NCBI GenBank assembly: GCA_041486365.1
Contig: JBGPLH010000029.1
Span: forward strand, 1-17,757
Direction: 5' to 3'
DNA: 17,757 nt
Origin: JBGPLH01 sp041486365 [NCBI: Thermodesulfobacteriota bacterium]
GTDB lineage: Bacteria > JAUYMQ01
The translations under genes were made by a program, and so were the position numbers. Shown one piece after another: positions 1-7,261 of the stretch; the stretch's first letter is position 1; each line of letters begins with the position of its first letter. The notes beneath the pieces were generated by a model. It did not search any database, was not told where the DNA came from, and saw only the letters and a list, made by a program, of their open reading frames with translations.

Positions 1-283
1 CGCCCGCCTTGGGGAACAGCGTCCGCGCCAGTGCCAGGCCCGTGGGGGTCATCGTCGAGATCACGAGGGGCCCGGACAATCGCGCCGCGATCCGCTGGGC
101 CGCCCGCACCTCGCCCACGCTCGCCGCGTGGATCCAGATTCCGCCCCGGGGGAGATCGGCCGGGAGCCGACCGAGCCGCTCCGGCACCGTCGCCCTGAAG
201 GCGCCATCGTGAAGCGATTTCCACGCGAGGACGAGGGGGGCCGCGATCGCTATCGCGAAGGTGTATGCCATCCGAACCAGCAC
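1..283 (-). CDS. waaA: Kdo transferase WaaA (KdtA), N-terminal part, cut by the window edge
   Basis: WaaA transfers Kdo from CMP-Kdo to the lipid A precursor at the inner face of the inner membrane. Only about the first 94 codons are present. The protein has a hydrophobic N-terminal anchor (AYTFAIAIAAPLVLAW), an ERLGRLP stretch, and GGIWIHAASVGEV followed by VISTMTPTGLALA. These match the family's start (SVSVGE and TTMTPTG in E. coli). Glu58 of the SVGE motif is the expected catalytic base. A GTG start at 283 is chosen because GGGGAG lies about five bases upstream; an in-frame ATG at 271 has no such site. The gene begins 25 bases after msbA ends and is the last visible gene of the envelope operon. 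The glycosyltransferase C-terminal half, with the CMP-Kdo site, lies outside the window, so activity cannot be judged. Confidence 0.85.
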   Translation of the reverse strand, partial: MLVRMAYTFAIAIAAPLVLAWKSLHDGAFRATVPERLGRLPADLPRGGIWIHAASVGEVRAAQRIAARLSGPLVISTMTPTGLALARTLFPKAG

Positions 284-308
284 GCGTGCTCCCCGGCCGG
301 CCCGGCCC

Positions 309-2123
309 CTAGTGCAGCGGGGGGCGCTCCGGCTCTTCCTCGTCCCGGAACTGCCGCTCGTAGAGCCTTCGGTACTCGCCGCCGAGCGCGAGCAGCTCGT
401 CGTGCGCCCCCTCCTCCACGATCCGCCCCTCGCGGATCACGAGGATCCGGTCCGCGTGGCGAATCGTCGAGAGCCGGTGCGCGATCACGAGGGTCGTGCG
501 GCGCGCGAGGAGGTTGTCCAGGGCCTTCTGCACCGCGGCCTCGCTCTCGGCGTCCAGCGACGAGGTCGCCTCGTCGAGGATGAGGATCGGCGCGTTCTTG
601 AGAATCGCGCGGGCCACGGACAGCCGCTGCGCCTCCCCTCCGGAGAGCCGCACGCCGCCTTCCCCCACCACGGTGTCGTAGCCCTTCGCCATGCGTGTGA
701 TGAAATCGTGGGCGTGCGCCGCGCGGGCCGCCTCCTCGATCTCCTCTCGCGTCCGCTTCACCTCGCCGTAGGCGATGTTGTTGGCGATCGTGTCGTTGAA
801 CAGCAGCGTCGTCTGGGTGACGATCCCGATGTGCCGCCGGAGCGAAGCGATCGTGTACCCGCGCACGTCGCGGCCGTCGATCGTCACCCGACCGGAAGTC
901 ACGTCGTAGAAGCGCGGGATCAGGTTCGCGATGGTGGTCTTGCCGCCGCCGCTCGATCCGACCAGCGCCACCACCTCGCCGACGCCGATCCGGAAGCCGA
1001 TGTCCCGGAGGACCATCTCCTCGTCGTACTTGAAGAACACGTCTTCGAAGGCCACGCCCTCCGCGATGGCCGCGAGCGGCACGGCGTCCGGGAGGTCGGC
1101 CGGCTCCGGCCGCTCGTCGAGGATCTCGAACACGCGGGTCGCGCCGGCGATGCCCTCCTGCACGACGTTGTTGATCGAGGCGAGCTTCTTGATGTACGGG
1201 TAGATCGATCCGAGGGCCACGAAGAATGTGATGAAGTCCTGGGGGCGGAGCGTCCCCGCGGCGATCCGGCGATGCCCGTACCAGAGCGTGACGGCGAACC
1301 CGACGGCGGCGAGGAACTCGTTGATCGGCGTCAGGACCGCCTTGAGCCGGATCGCCTTCAGGTTCGTCCGGTACAGCCCCTGGTTCTCCTCCGCGAAGCG
1401 GGCCGCCTCCCACTTCTCCATTCCGAAGCCCTTCACCACGCGAATCCCGCGCACCGTCTCGAGGATCAGCGTCGAGAGCCGCGCCGTGGAGACGAGCCGC
1501 TTGCGGCTCGCGCGCCGCAGTCGCTTGCCCAGGCGCATGACCGGGTACACGGCGATCGGGAAGACGAAGCAGGCGTAGAAGGCGAGCTTCGCGTCCATGA
1601 CGAAGGCGAGCGCGATGAGCACGACCGCGGCGCTGGCGTCGCGCAGGAGGGCGGCCACCGCGTCGCTCACGGCCCCCTGGATCAGCGCCACGTCGTTCGT
1701 GATCCGCGACATGAGCTCCCCCGTGGAGCTTCGCGTGTAGTATCGGATCGGGAGCGCCTCGAGGTGCCCGAAGAGCCGGTTGCGCAGATCGCGGAGCACC
1801 CGCTGGGCGGCGTCGCCCATCAGGTACGCCTGCCCGAAGTCGGCGAGGCCCTTCAGGGTGAAGACGATGACGATCGATGCAATGAGAACGGGGAAGAAGC
1901 CGGCGCCGACCGCCTCCATGATCTCGCGCATCACCTGGAGATGGCCGATCCGCACGCTCGCCGCGTCGAAGGTCTGCCGCTCGAAGAGATAGGCGACCGC
2001 GGGCCCGATGAGGAAAATCCCGGCGCCCTGCGCGATCGAGTAGACCTGCATGCAGAGCATCGCGAGCGCGACGCGGGCCCAGTGGGGGCGCAGGTAGGAG
2101 AGCAGCCGCAGGTAGGTCCTCAC
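309..2123 (-). CDS. msbA: Lipid A flippase MsbA-type ABC transporter (fused membrane and ATPase domains)
   Basis: This is a 604-residue half-transporter that should flip the lipid A core across the inner membrane as a homodimer. Residues about 15-325 form the six-helix transmembrane domain, including the coupling-region motif TGELMSRITNDV at 134-145. Residues about 355-590 form the ATPase: Walker A GSSGGGKTT (389-397), Q-loop Gln437, signature LSGGEAQ (493-499), Walker B ILILDEAT (513-520) and switch His549. The length matches MsbA (about 580-600). The open frame extends far upstream through lpxB, but the GTG at 2123 fits best. It overlaps the lpxB stop as GTGA and is preceded by GGAGGGAGGG. 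Similar half-transporters export other substrates, but the place between lpxB and waaA supports MsbA. Confidence 0.9.
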   Translation of the reverse strand: MRTYLRLLSYLRPHWARVALAMLCMQVYSIAQGAGIFLIGPAVAYLFERQTFDAASVRIGHLQVMREIMEAVGAGFFPVLIASIVIVFTLKGLADFGQAYLMGDAAQRVLRDLRNRLFGHLEALPIRYYTRSSTGELMSRITNDVALIQGAVSDAVAALLRDASAAVVLIALAFVMDAKLAFYACFVFPIAVYPVMRLGKRLRRASRKRLVSTARLSTLILETVRGIRVVKGFGMEKWEAARFAEENQGLYRTNLKAIRLKAVLTPINEFLAAVGFAVTLWYGHRRIAAGTLRPQDFITFFVALGSIYPYIKKLASINNVVQEGIAGATRVFEILDERPEPADLPDAVPLAAIAEGVAFEDVFFKYDEEMVLRDIGFRIGVGEVVALVGSSGGGKTTIANLIPRFYDVTSGRVTIDGRDVRGYTIASLRRHIGIVTQTTLLFNDTIANNIAYGEVKRTREEIEEAARAAHAHDFITRMAKGYDTVVGEGGVRLSGGEAQRLSVARAILKNAPILILDEATSSLDAESEAAVQKALDNLLARRTTLVIAHRLSTIRHADRILVIREGRIVEEGAHDELLALGGEYRRLYERQFRDEEEPERPPLH

Positions 2124-3289
2124 GGGGCCCTCCCTCCGGCCGACTGATCCCCCCTGCCGTCGGTCTCGACACCGAGCATGCCGAGGAGCACGCGCGCGGC
2201 CCGCGCGTTGGCCCCGGGGGGCCCGAGGCGGCGCCGAACCTCCGCGAGGGCGCTCCGCTGGGCGGCGCCGGCAGGGCCGAGGAGATCGAGCGTGGCGACC
2301 GCGATGCGATCCGGGGTGCAGAGGTCCTGCACCAGCTCCGGCACCACCCGCCGCCCCGCGATCAGGTTCACCATGCAGTAATGCTCCACGTCCACGAGTG
2401 GACGTCCCAGGTAGGTGATGGGGTTTATGCGGTAGACCATCACCATCGGAGTGCCGACGAGCGCGCATTCCAGCGTCGCCGTCCCCGCCGCCACCACGAT
2501 CGCGTCCGCCGCGGCCATCACGTCGTAGGTGAGGTCGTCGGCGAGCGCCACCGGCACCCCGGCCCGCTTCGCCTTCGCCGCAACCGCTTCCAGGTCGAGC
2601 GTCGACGCCGCGGGCGTCGCGAACTGCAGATCGGGACGCATCGCGTGCAGGCGCTCGGCCGCCTGAAGCATCACCGGGTAGATCCGCTCGAGCTCCGAGC
2701 GGCGACTCCCCGGCAGGAGGGCCACGAGGCCGCGCCCGGGATCGAGGCCGAGCTTGCGCAGCGTCTCCTCGCGCGACAGCCGGGGGCGGACCAGGTCCAC
2801 GAGCGGGTGACCAACGAAGTCGACCGGCACCCCCCGCTCGCGGTAAAGCGCCTCCTCGAAGGGGAAGACCACCATCATGCGCGAGACGCGCCGGGCGATC
2901 TTCCGGAGCCGGTAACGGCGCCAGGCCCAGACCTGGGGGCTCACGTACCAGAGGAGCGGGATCCCCAGGCGATTCACCTGCCGCGCGAAGAACAGATTGA
3001 AGTCGGGAAAATCGATGAGGACGACGAGGTCCGGCTTCCGGGCGGCCAGAGCCTCGCAGAGCCGGCGGTAGATATACCAGATGCTCCTGGCGTGGGCCAT
3101 CACTTCGACCACGCCGTTGACGGACAACTCGCTGGAATCGATAATGATTTCAACTCCGGCTGCGCGCATGCGGCGGCCACCGACTCCCCAGAAGCGCACG
3201 TCGGGAGAAAGGCGCAGGGCGGCCTCGACCAGGCCGCCCCCCTTCACGTCGCCGGAGGCCTCCCCCGCGAGCACGAAGACTTCCTTCAT
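2120..3289 (-). CDS. lpxB: Lipid-A-disaccharide synthase LpxB
   Basis: LpxB condenses UDP-2,3-diacylglucosamine with lipid X to give the tetra-acyl disaccharide 1-phosphate, at the cytoplasmic face of the inner membrane. The 389-residue product is full length. It starts with MKEVFVLAGEASGD (GEASGD at 9-14) and has LIDFPDFNLFF (93-98 carries the catalytic-region Asp). It also has YVSPQVWAWR (115-124), VGHPLVD (159-165) and LLPGSRRSE (191-199), all hallmarks of this GT19 enzyme. The ATG at 3289 is the family start. It lies 38 bases after the oxidoreductase stop, in a small repeat region with two mini open frames; the second one stops on the lpxB start as ATGA. The 3' end overlaps msbA by four bases. 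Confidence 0.94.
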   Translation of the reverse strand: MKEVFVLAGEASGDVKGGGLVEAALRLSPDVRFWGVGGRRMRAAGVEIIIDSSELSVNGVVEVMAHARSIWYIYRRLCEALAARKPDLVVLIDFPDFNLFFARQVNRLGIPLLWYVSPQVWAWRRYRLRKIARRVSRMMVVFPFEEALYRERGVPVDFVGHPLVDLVRPRLSREETLRKLGLDPGRGLVALLPGSRRSELERIYPVMLQAAERLHAMRPDLQFATPAASTLDLEAVAAKAKRAGVPVALADDLTYDVMAAADAIVVAAGTATLECALVGTPMVMVYRINPITYLGRPLVDVEHYCMVNLIAGRRVVPELVQDLCTPDRIAVATLDLLGPAGAAQRSALAEVRRRLGPPGANARAARVLLGMLGVETDGRGDQSAGGRAP

Positions 3290-3342
3290 GTCGGTACTCT
3301 CATGGCCGCACCTCTATGGCCGCGCTTTCATGGCTGCGACTG
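3287..3342 (-). repeat. Four diverged 14-nt tandem units at the oxidoreductase-lpxB junction
   Basis: Read on the minus strand, four consecutive 14-base units occupy 3342-3329, 3328-3315, 3314-3301 and 3300-3287. They end CCATG, CCATA, CCATG and ACATG. The middle two share 10 of 14 bases, and the outer ones share eight or nine with a neighbour. The first unit carries the oxidoreductase stop overlapped by an ATG (ATGA). The last carries the lpxB start codon. Slippage duplication around a start codon is the simplest explanation. The units are short and diverged, so chance similarity remains possible. Confidence 0.5.
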
Positions 3343-4290
3343 GAGCGTCAGGAGGCTCGCCTCCAGCGCCTCCCGCACCCGCTCGGCCATGGCCAGCGCC
3401 GTGCGCCCTTCCACGCCTGAAACCAGCGGACGCTCCCGCGTCCGGACGCAGCGCACGAAGGCGCGGATCTCCGCCTCCAGCGCGTCGCCCTTCTCGATAT
3501 CGATTTCCTCGGCGGCGATCTCGGGCTGGGGGCCGCTGCGGTCCAGGCGGAAGAGCTGGATCCTGCTCGCGTGGAAGTCGATGGAAATATAGGTGTCGGG
3601 CTGGAAGATCCGGATCTTGCGCACCGGATTCATGGAGACGCGGCTTGCGGTGATGTTCGCGATGCAGCCATTCTCGAACTTCACCCGCGCGTTGGCGATG
3701 TCGGCCTGGTCCGAGAGGATCGGCACGCCGACCGCCTCCACCGTGGCGAGATCGCTCTGCACGAGGGTGGAGATGATGTCGAGGTCGTGGATCATGAGGT
3801 CGAGCACGACGTCGACGTCGGTGGCGCGGCCCGTGAAGGTGCCGAGGCGGTGGGACTCGATGAACCGCGGGGAGTGGATGCGCGACCCGAGCGCCACGAG
3901 CGCCTGGTTGAAGCGCTCGACGTGACCCACCTGAAGGATCGCCCCACGGGCCTCCGCCAGGCGCACGAGGTCGTCGGCCTCCGCGAGCGTGCACGCGATG
4001 GGCTTCTCCACCAGGACGTCGATCCCCGCGGAGAGCAGATCCATCGCGACCCGGTGGTGGGCCACGGTGGGGACGGCGACGCTCGCCGCCTGGACGCGCC
4101 CGGCGAGCGCGCGGTGATCGGTGAGCGCCTCGCAGCCGTGAATCGAAGCGATCTCCTTCGCCCGCCCTTCGTCCACGTCGACGACGGCCACGAGCTCCGC
4201 CTCGGGAATCAGCACGTACTTCTCCGCGTGGAAGCGCCCGAGGTGCCCCACCCCGACGACCGCGCAGCGGATTGGTTTCGTTTTGTCCAT
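3328..4290 (-). CDS. Gfo/Idh/MocA-family NAD(P)-dependent sugar oxidoreductase in the lipid A cluster
   Basis: This is a 320-residue two-domain oxidoreductase. Residues 8-20 form the Rossmann motif (VVGVGHLGRFH), and Asp38-Asp40 end the second strand. EKPIAC (95-100) is the family's EKP motif. GHVERFNQA (122-130) and VLDLMIHDLDI (162-172, with the His-Asp pair at 168-169) are the substrate-site motifs. The family oxidises or reduces sugar hydroxyls. A relative of this type, GnnA, oxidises C3 of UDP-GlcNAc before transamination by GnnB in bacteria that make a 3-amino lipid A. No aminotransferase is present here, so that role is only a hypothesis. The ATG at 4290 is chosen because the translated stretch before it is low-complexity and unlike the family. 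It follows lpxI after 180 bases, and its stop overlaps an ATG as ATGA. Confidence 0.85.
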   Translation of the reverse strand: MDKTKPIRCAVVGVGHLGRFHAEKYVLIPEAELVAVVDVDEGRAKEIASIHGCEALTDHRALAGRVQAASVAVPTVAHHRVAMDLLSAGIDVLVEKPIACTLAEADDLVRLAEARGAILQVGHVERFNQALVALGSRIHSPRFIESHRLGTFTGRATDVDVVLDLMIHDLDIISTLVQSDLATVEAVGVPILSDQADIANARVKFENGCIANITASRVSMNPVRKIRIFQPDTYISIDFHASRIQLFRLDRSGPQPEIAAEEIDIEKGDALEAEIRAFVRCVRTRERPLVSGVEGRTALAMAERVREALEASLLTLQSQP

Positions 4291-4470
4291 GCTCGACCTG
4301 AAATCCCTGGGCCTCGCCCCCGCGTGCTCGGAGGGGCGGAGCCTTTCGCTGAACGTGCGCGTCGAGCCGGACCCGCTGCCTGGGTTGCCCCATGCTCGCG
4401 TGCTCGGCGGGGCCCGCTCCCGCCTGCGCGCGCCGATCACGGGGCCCCCATTGCACGCAGCCGGTTCCCT
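4291..4470 (-). other. Intergenic stretch between lpxI and the oxidoreductase gene
   Basis: These 180 bases are the longest gap inside the envelope operon. The oxidoreductase frame stays open back to 4440, but the product would be rich in Arg, Ser, Gly and Pro with no recognisable motif, so I do not call it coding. I see no promoter-like AT-rich pair and no U-tract terminator. An 18-base imperfect direct repeat, matching at 16 of 18 positions, occurs at 4319-4336 and 4395-4412. A minor internal processing or pausing site is possible but not shown. Confidence 0.4.
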
Positions 4471-5313
4471 CTAGTCGCCGCCCTCTGCGGCCTCCCGCGC
4501 CACGATGGCGATGCCGGCCTCCCCGGCGATCTTCTGGATCTCCTCCGGATCGAGCACCAGCGTCTTTCCCGCTTCCACGGCCATCGCGGCGGCTTTCGCG
4601 TCGGCGAGCGCGCGCAGCGTGGTGGCGCCGATCACGGGGAGGTCGAAGCGCGGGTCCTGGCCGGGCCGGGACACCTTGACCACCACGACGCCGCCGCGGC
4701 CCAGCTCGCCGGCCCGGCGGATGCAGGCGTCGGTCCCCTCCATCCCCTCCACGGCGATCACCGCGCGGTCCTTCACCACGACCGTCTGTCCGATGGCGAG
4801 CGCCGCCACCTGCTTGGCGATCTTCCAGCCGAAGGCGATGTCCTCCTCCTCCTCCGGCGTGGGGGCCCGCCCCGCGACGAGGCCCGACCGGGCGAGATGA
4901 TCTTCGAGGTAGAGCGTCGACTCCCGCAGGCGGATCCCGTGGGCCTCCAGCACGTCCGCCACGGCGGCGAGCAGGCTGTCCCCGCGCCGGTCGGCGATTC
5001 GCGCGAGCAGCTCCGTGGCCAGCGGGTCCGCCGCGAGCTCGGAGAAGTCATGGTAGAGGAGGCGCAGGCGGATCTGGCCGGCCATGACGGCCTCGGTGCA
5101 GCCGGCCGACTTGAGGAAGTCGATCATGGCGGAGAGCTGGCCGACGTGGAACCAGGCGGCGCGGTCGACGAGCTTCTCGAGGGCGGGGTCGGTTTCCTCG
5201 CGGATCGCGACGGCGGCCACCGGCACCCCGCGGGCGCGCGCCGCCTCCGCGAAGAGGAACGGGAACCGGCCGTTCCCCGCGATGAGGCCGAGGGGACCCG
5301 GGGCCGCGGTCAC
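4471..5313 (-). CDS. lpxI: UDP-2,3-diacylglucosamine pyrophosphatase LpxI (DUF1009)
   Basis: LpxI hydrolyses UDP-2,3-diacylglucosamine to lipid X and UMP, replacing LpxH in alpha- and deltaproteobacteria and other lineages. The 280-residue protein has the family's length. It opens with LGLIAGNGRFPFLFAEAAR (8-26) and has VGQLSAMIDFLKSAG (57-71) and EAVMAGQIRL (75-84). It ends with the highly conserved PRFDLPVIG (221-229). Asp224 aligns with the catalytic aspartate reported for Caulobacter LpxI (Asp225). Start: GTG at 5313, overlapping the lpxA stop as GTGA, which predicts coupled translation. The position between LpxA and LpxB in the gene order agrees with its step in the pathway. Confidence 0.92.
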   Translation of the reverse strand: MTAAPGPLGLIAGNGRFPFLFAEAARARGVPVAAVAIREETDPALEKLVDRAAWFHVGQLSAMIDFLKSAGCTEAVMAGQIRLRLLYHDFSELAADPLATELLARIADRRGDSLLAAVADVLEAHGIRLRESTLYLEDHLARSGLVAGRAPTPEEEEDIAFGWKIAKQVAALAIGQTVVVKDRAVIAVEGMEGTDACIRRAGELGRGGVVVVKVSRPGQDPRFDLPVIGATTLRALADAKAAAMAVEAGKTLVLDPEEIQKIAGEAGIAIVAREAAEGGD

Positions 5314-6086
5314 CGGCAGATCCCGCGCTCCGAGTCGCGGATGAACTTCACCATCCGATCGACCTCGGGCGAGCCTGCCAGCTCGCGCTCGATCCGGGCG
5401 AGGGCGTCCCTGAGGAGCAGCTTGGAACGGAAGAGGAGCCGGAAGGCCCTTTTCACGACGTCGATCTGAGCCTCGTCGAACCCATTGCGCTCCATGCCGA
5501 TCCTGTTGAGGCCGACGAGACGGGCGCGGTCGCCGGTCACGGTGCAGTAGGGCGCCACGTCTCGCGTGACCATGGATCCCCCGCCGATCATGGCGATCGT
5601 ACCAACCTTCGAGAACTGGTGGACTGCGGAGAGCGCGCCGATCACGGCGGCGTCCTCGATCGTCACATGGCCGCCCAGGTGCGTGCCGTTGGCCATGATG
5701 ACCCGGTTGCCGACGTGGCAGTCGTGGGCGACATGGACCCCGACCATGATGAGGGTGTTGCTTCCGACGGTGGTGGCGCCGCCACCGCCTGCGGTGCCCG
5801 GATGCAGCGTCGCCGTCTCGCGGATGATCGTGCCGTCACCGATCGCGAGCGTCGACTTCTCGCCCTTGTACTTCAGGTCCTGGGGCTGAAGCCCGACGGA
5901 GGCGAAGGGGAAGATCCGCACGCTCCGGCCGATCTCGGTCCATCCGTCCACGACCGCGTGGCCGTGGATCACGGCGCCATCCCCGATCCGCACGTGGGGC
6001 CCGATCGTGGCGAAGGGGCCCACGCGCACGTCCGCGCCGAGCTCTGCGCCCGCGCTCACGATCGCGGTCGGGTGGATCTCCGTCAC
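5310..6086 (-). CDS. lpxA: UDP-N-acetylglucosamine acyltransferase LpxA
   Basis: LpxA transfers a 3-hydroxyacyl chain from ACP to O3 of UDP-GlcNAc, the first step of lipid A synthesis, in the cytoplasm. The 258-residue protein has the left-handed beta-helix hexapeptide repeats (residues about 1-180) and a helical C-terminus. It carries QDLKYKGE (69-76), the IRE motif (88-90) and VHVAHDCHVGN (117-127). His121 aligns with catalytic His125 of E. coli. HQF at 156-158 is also conserved. Gly169 aligns with Gly173 of E. coli, the acyl-length position where Pseudomonas has Met. The GTG start at 6086 overlaps the fabZ stop as GTGA and has GGGAGGAAGG close upstream. If the neighbouring oxidoreductase makes a 3-amino sugar, this enzyme might instead acylate an amine; that cannot be told from motifs here. 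Confidence 0.95.
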   Translation of the reverse strand: MTEIHPTAIVSAGAELGADVRVGPFATIGPHVRIGDGAVIHGHAVVDGWTEIGRSVRIFPFASVGLQPQDLKYKGEKSTLAIGDGTIIRETATLHPGTAGGGGATTVGSNTLIMVGVHVAHDCHVGNRVIMANGTHLGGHVTIEDAAVIGALSAVHQFSKVGTIAMIGGGSMVTRDVAPYCTVTGDRARLVGLNRIGMERNGFDEAQIDVVKRAFRLLFRSKLLLRDALARIERELAGSPEVDRMVKFIRDSERGICR

Positions 6087-6571
6087 CCCTTCCTCCCAAT
6101 CCCCGTGCGATGCGCGGAAAGCCCACGCTTGCTCGCGTCGGCGGACGTGAGCCCCGCGAGGAGCGTCGCATCCGCCACGCGCACGCCCCCCACGGTCGCC
6201 ACCGCCTCGAAGCGCCAGATCGGATCGCGCCGCTGGACGATCGCGATCTCGATGGCGATCTCGGCTCCCGGAAACACGGGGCGCCGGAAGCGCGCCTTGT
6301 CGAGACCGAGGAGCGCCACCCCTTCGGCGCGCATGCGCTCGGGGAGGGTGCGCATCGTGAGCACACCGGCCATCTGGGCCATCATCTCGATGATGACGGC
6401 GCCGGGAACGACCGGCTGCGCCGGGAAGTGCCCCTCCAGAAACGGATCGTCGGCGTGAATCAGCCGCGTGCCGAGCGCGCGGACGCCCGGCTCGAGCTCC
6501 AGCACCCGCTCGAGCAGCAGCGCGGGTCCCCGGTGGGGGAGAATCTCGCGGATCTGGTCCTGGTCCAGCAC
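6083..6571 (-). CDS. fabZ: 3-hydroxyacyl-ACP dehydratase FabZ
   Basis: FabZ dehydrates 3-hydroxyacyl-ACP in fatty acid elongation and so competes with LpxA for 3-hydroxyacyl-ACP. The 162-residue hot-dog-fold protein has ILPHRGPALLLERV (10-23) and FLEGHFPAQPVVPG (44-57). It continues IIEMMAQMAG (60-69). His48 and Glu62 are the expected catalytic pair (His49 and Glu63 in Pseudomonas FabZ). The usual second His of GHFPGHP is replaced by Gln, a tolerated change. A basic tail of about 15 residues follows the core and makes it slightly long. The start appears to be GTG at 6571, 15 bases after the ompH stop. The stop overlaps the lpxA start. lpxD, usually found between ompH and fabZ, is absent. Confidence 0.92.
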   Translation of the reverse strand: MLDQDQIREILPHRGPALLLERVLELEPGVRALGTRLIHADDPFLEGHFPAQPVVPGAVIIEMMAQMAGVLTMRTLPERMRAEGVALLGLDKARFRRPVFPGAEIAIEIAIVQRRDPIWRFEAVATVGGVRVADATLLAGLTSADASKRGLSAHRTGIGRKG

Positions 6572-6586
6572 GTAGGCACTCGCCGT

Positions 6587-7141
6587 CTACTTCCCGGTGT
6601 CCGAGGCGCTCGAGGTCACCGGGTTGGGCATCTTGTTCATCGCCGCCACGACCTGGTCGCTGATGTCGATCTGGTCGGCGGCGTAGAGCACCGACTTCTT
6701 CTCGAGGACCAGCGTGTAGCCGCCCGAGCGCCCGACGGTCTCCACCACCGTGAGGAGCGTCTTCAGGATGCCGCTCGTCAGCTCCGCGTCCTCCCGCCGG
6801 AGGTCGTCCTGAGAGTCCTTCACCAGCCGCTGGTAGTCGCGGTACTTGGTCTGATAGTCGAGCTCCCGCGTCCTGCGCGCATCGTCGGACGTCCCTCCGG
6901 CGGACTTCTCCAGGTCCGCGCGCAGGCGGGTCAACTCCCCTTCCCGCCCCTCGATGCGCCGGGTGAGGTCCTCCAGCTTCCGGGTGAACTTCGTCTTCGC
7001 GGACATCCCGGCCTGGCAGGTGCTGAAGGCCTTCTCCATGTCGACGTAAGCGACCTTGAGGTCGCCGGCGGAGGCCCGCCCCGCGAAGAGCGTGAGGGCC
7101 AGCGCGGCGGCCAGGGCGGCAGTCGTTCGTATCAGGGTCAT
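6587..7141 (-). CDS. ompH: Skp/OmpH-family periplasmic chaperone
   Basis: This is a 184-residue exported protein of the Skp/OmpH family, which holds unfolded outer-membrane proteins in the periplasm on the way to BamA. The ATG at 7141 is chosen over upstream in-frame starts because it begins a typical signal peptide: MTLIRTTAALAAALALTLFA, then GRASA as the cleavage site. The mature start LKVAYVDMEKAFSTCQAG matches the family's first strand and helix. Residues about 45-120 are charged and heptad-like (LEDLTRRIEGREGELTRLRADLEK), forming the coiled-coil tentacles. SGGYTLVLEKKSVLYAADQIDISD is the conserved C-terminal body. A polar Ser/Thr-rich tail follows. It sits directly downstream of bamA, as in most Gram-negative bacteria. 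Confidence 0.9.
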   Translation of the reverse strand: MTLIRTTAALAAALALTLFAGRASAGDLKVAYVDMEKAFSTCQAGMSAKTKFTRKLEDLTRRIEGREGELTRLRADLEKSAGGTSDDARRTRELDYQTKYRDYQRLVKDSQDDLRREDAELTSGILKTLLTVVETVGRSGGYTLVLEKKSVLYAADQIDISDQVVAAMNKMPNPVTSSASDTGK

Positions 7142-7175
7142 TGGCTGGAGGCTCCCATCCGCTTGAACGCGGATC

Positions 7176-7189
7176 CGCGCCATGGCGCG
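7176..7189. repeat. Perfect 14-bp palindrome in the bamA-ompH gap
   Basis: CGCGCCATGGCGCG is a perfect inverted repeat without a spacer, about 35 bases upstream of the ompH start inside the 120-base gap after bamA. A dyad of this kind could be an operator or a weak hairpin, but short GC-only palindromes are frequent in such GC-rich DNA. No promoter-like pair or U-tract is visible beside it. Confidence 0.3.
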
Positions 7190-7261
7190 AAAGGGGTTGA
7201 TCACACGCGGCCCGTCACCGTCGTGTCCGGCTGATCACCGGCACGGGGCGCGGGCGGACCA

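Noticed and set aside
261-2147. Plus-strand open frame of 628 codons opposite msbA
   Set aside because: It has the same codon-shadow composition and no recognisable motif; the minus strand carries the full MsbA motif set.
4319-4412. 18-base imperfect direct repeat, 16 of 18 matching, at 4319-4336 and 4395-4412
   Set aside because: Short, GC-rich and isolated; no third copy and no gene context that would make it an operator. Noted only as part of the gap.
4291-4440. 50-codon N-terminal extension of the oxidoreductase
   Set aside because: It is a low-complexity Arg/Ser/Gly/Pro product. The Rossmann strand begins right after the ATG at 4290, as in the family.
7201-7261. Possible terminator after bamA
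   Set aside because: CCGG pairs around TGATCAG can be drawn, but the stem is four bases and no U-tract follows, so read-through to ompH is expected.
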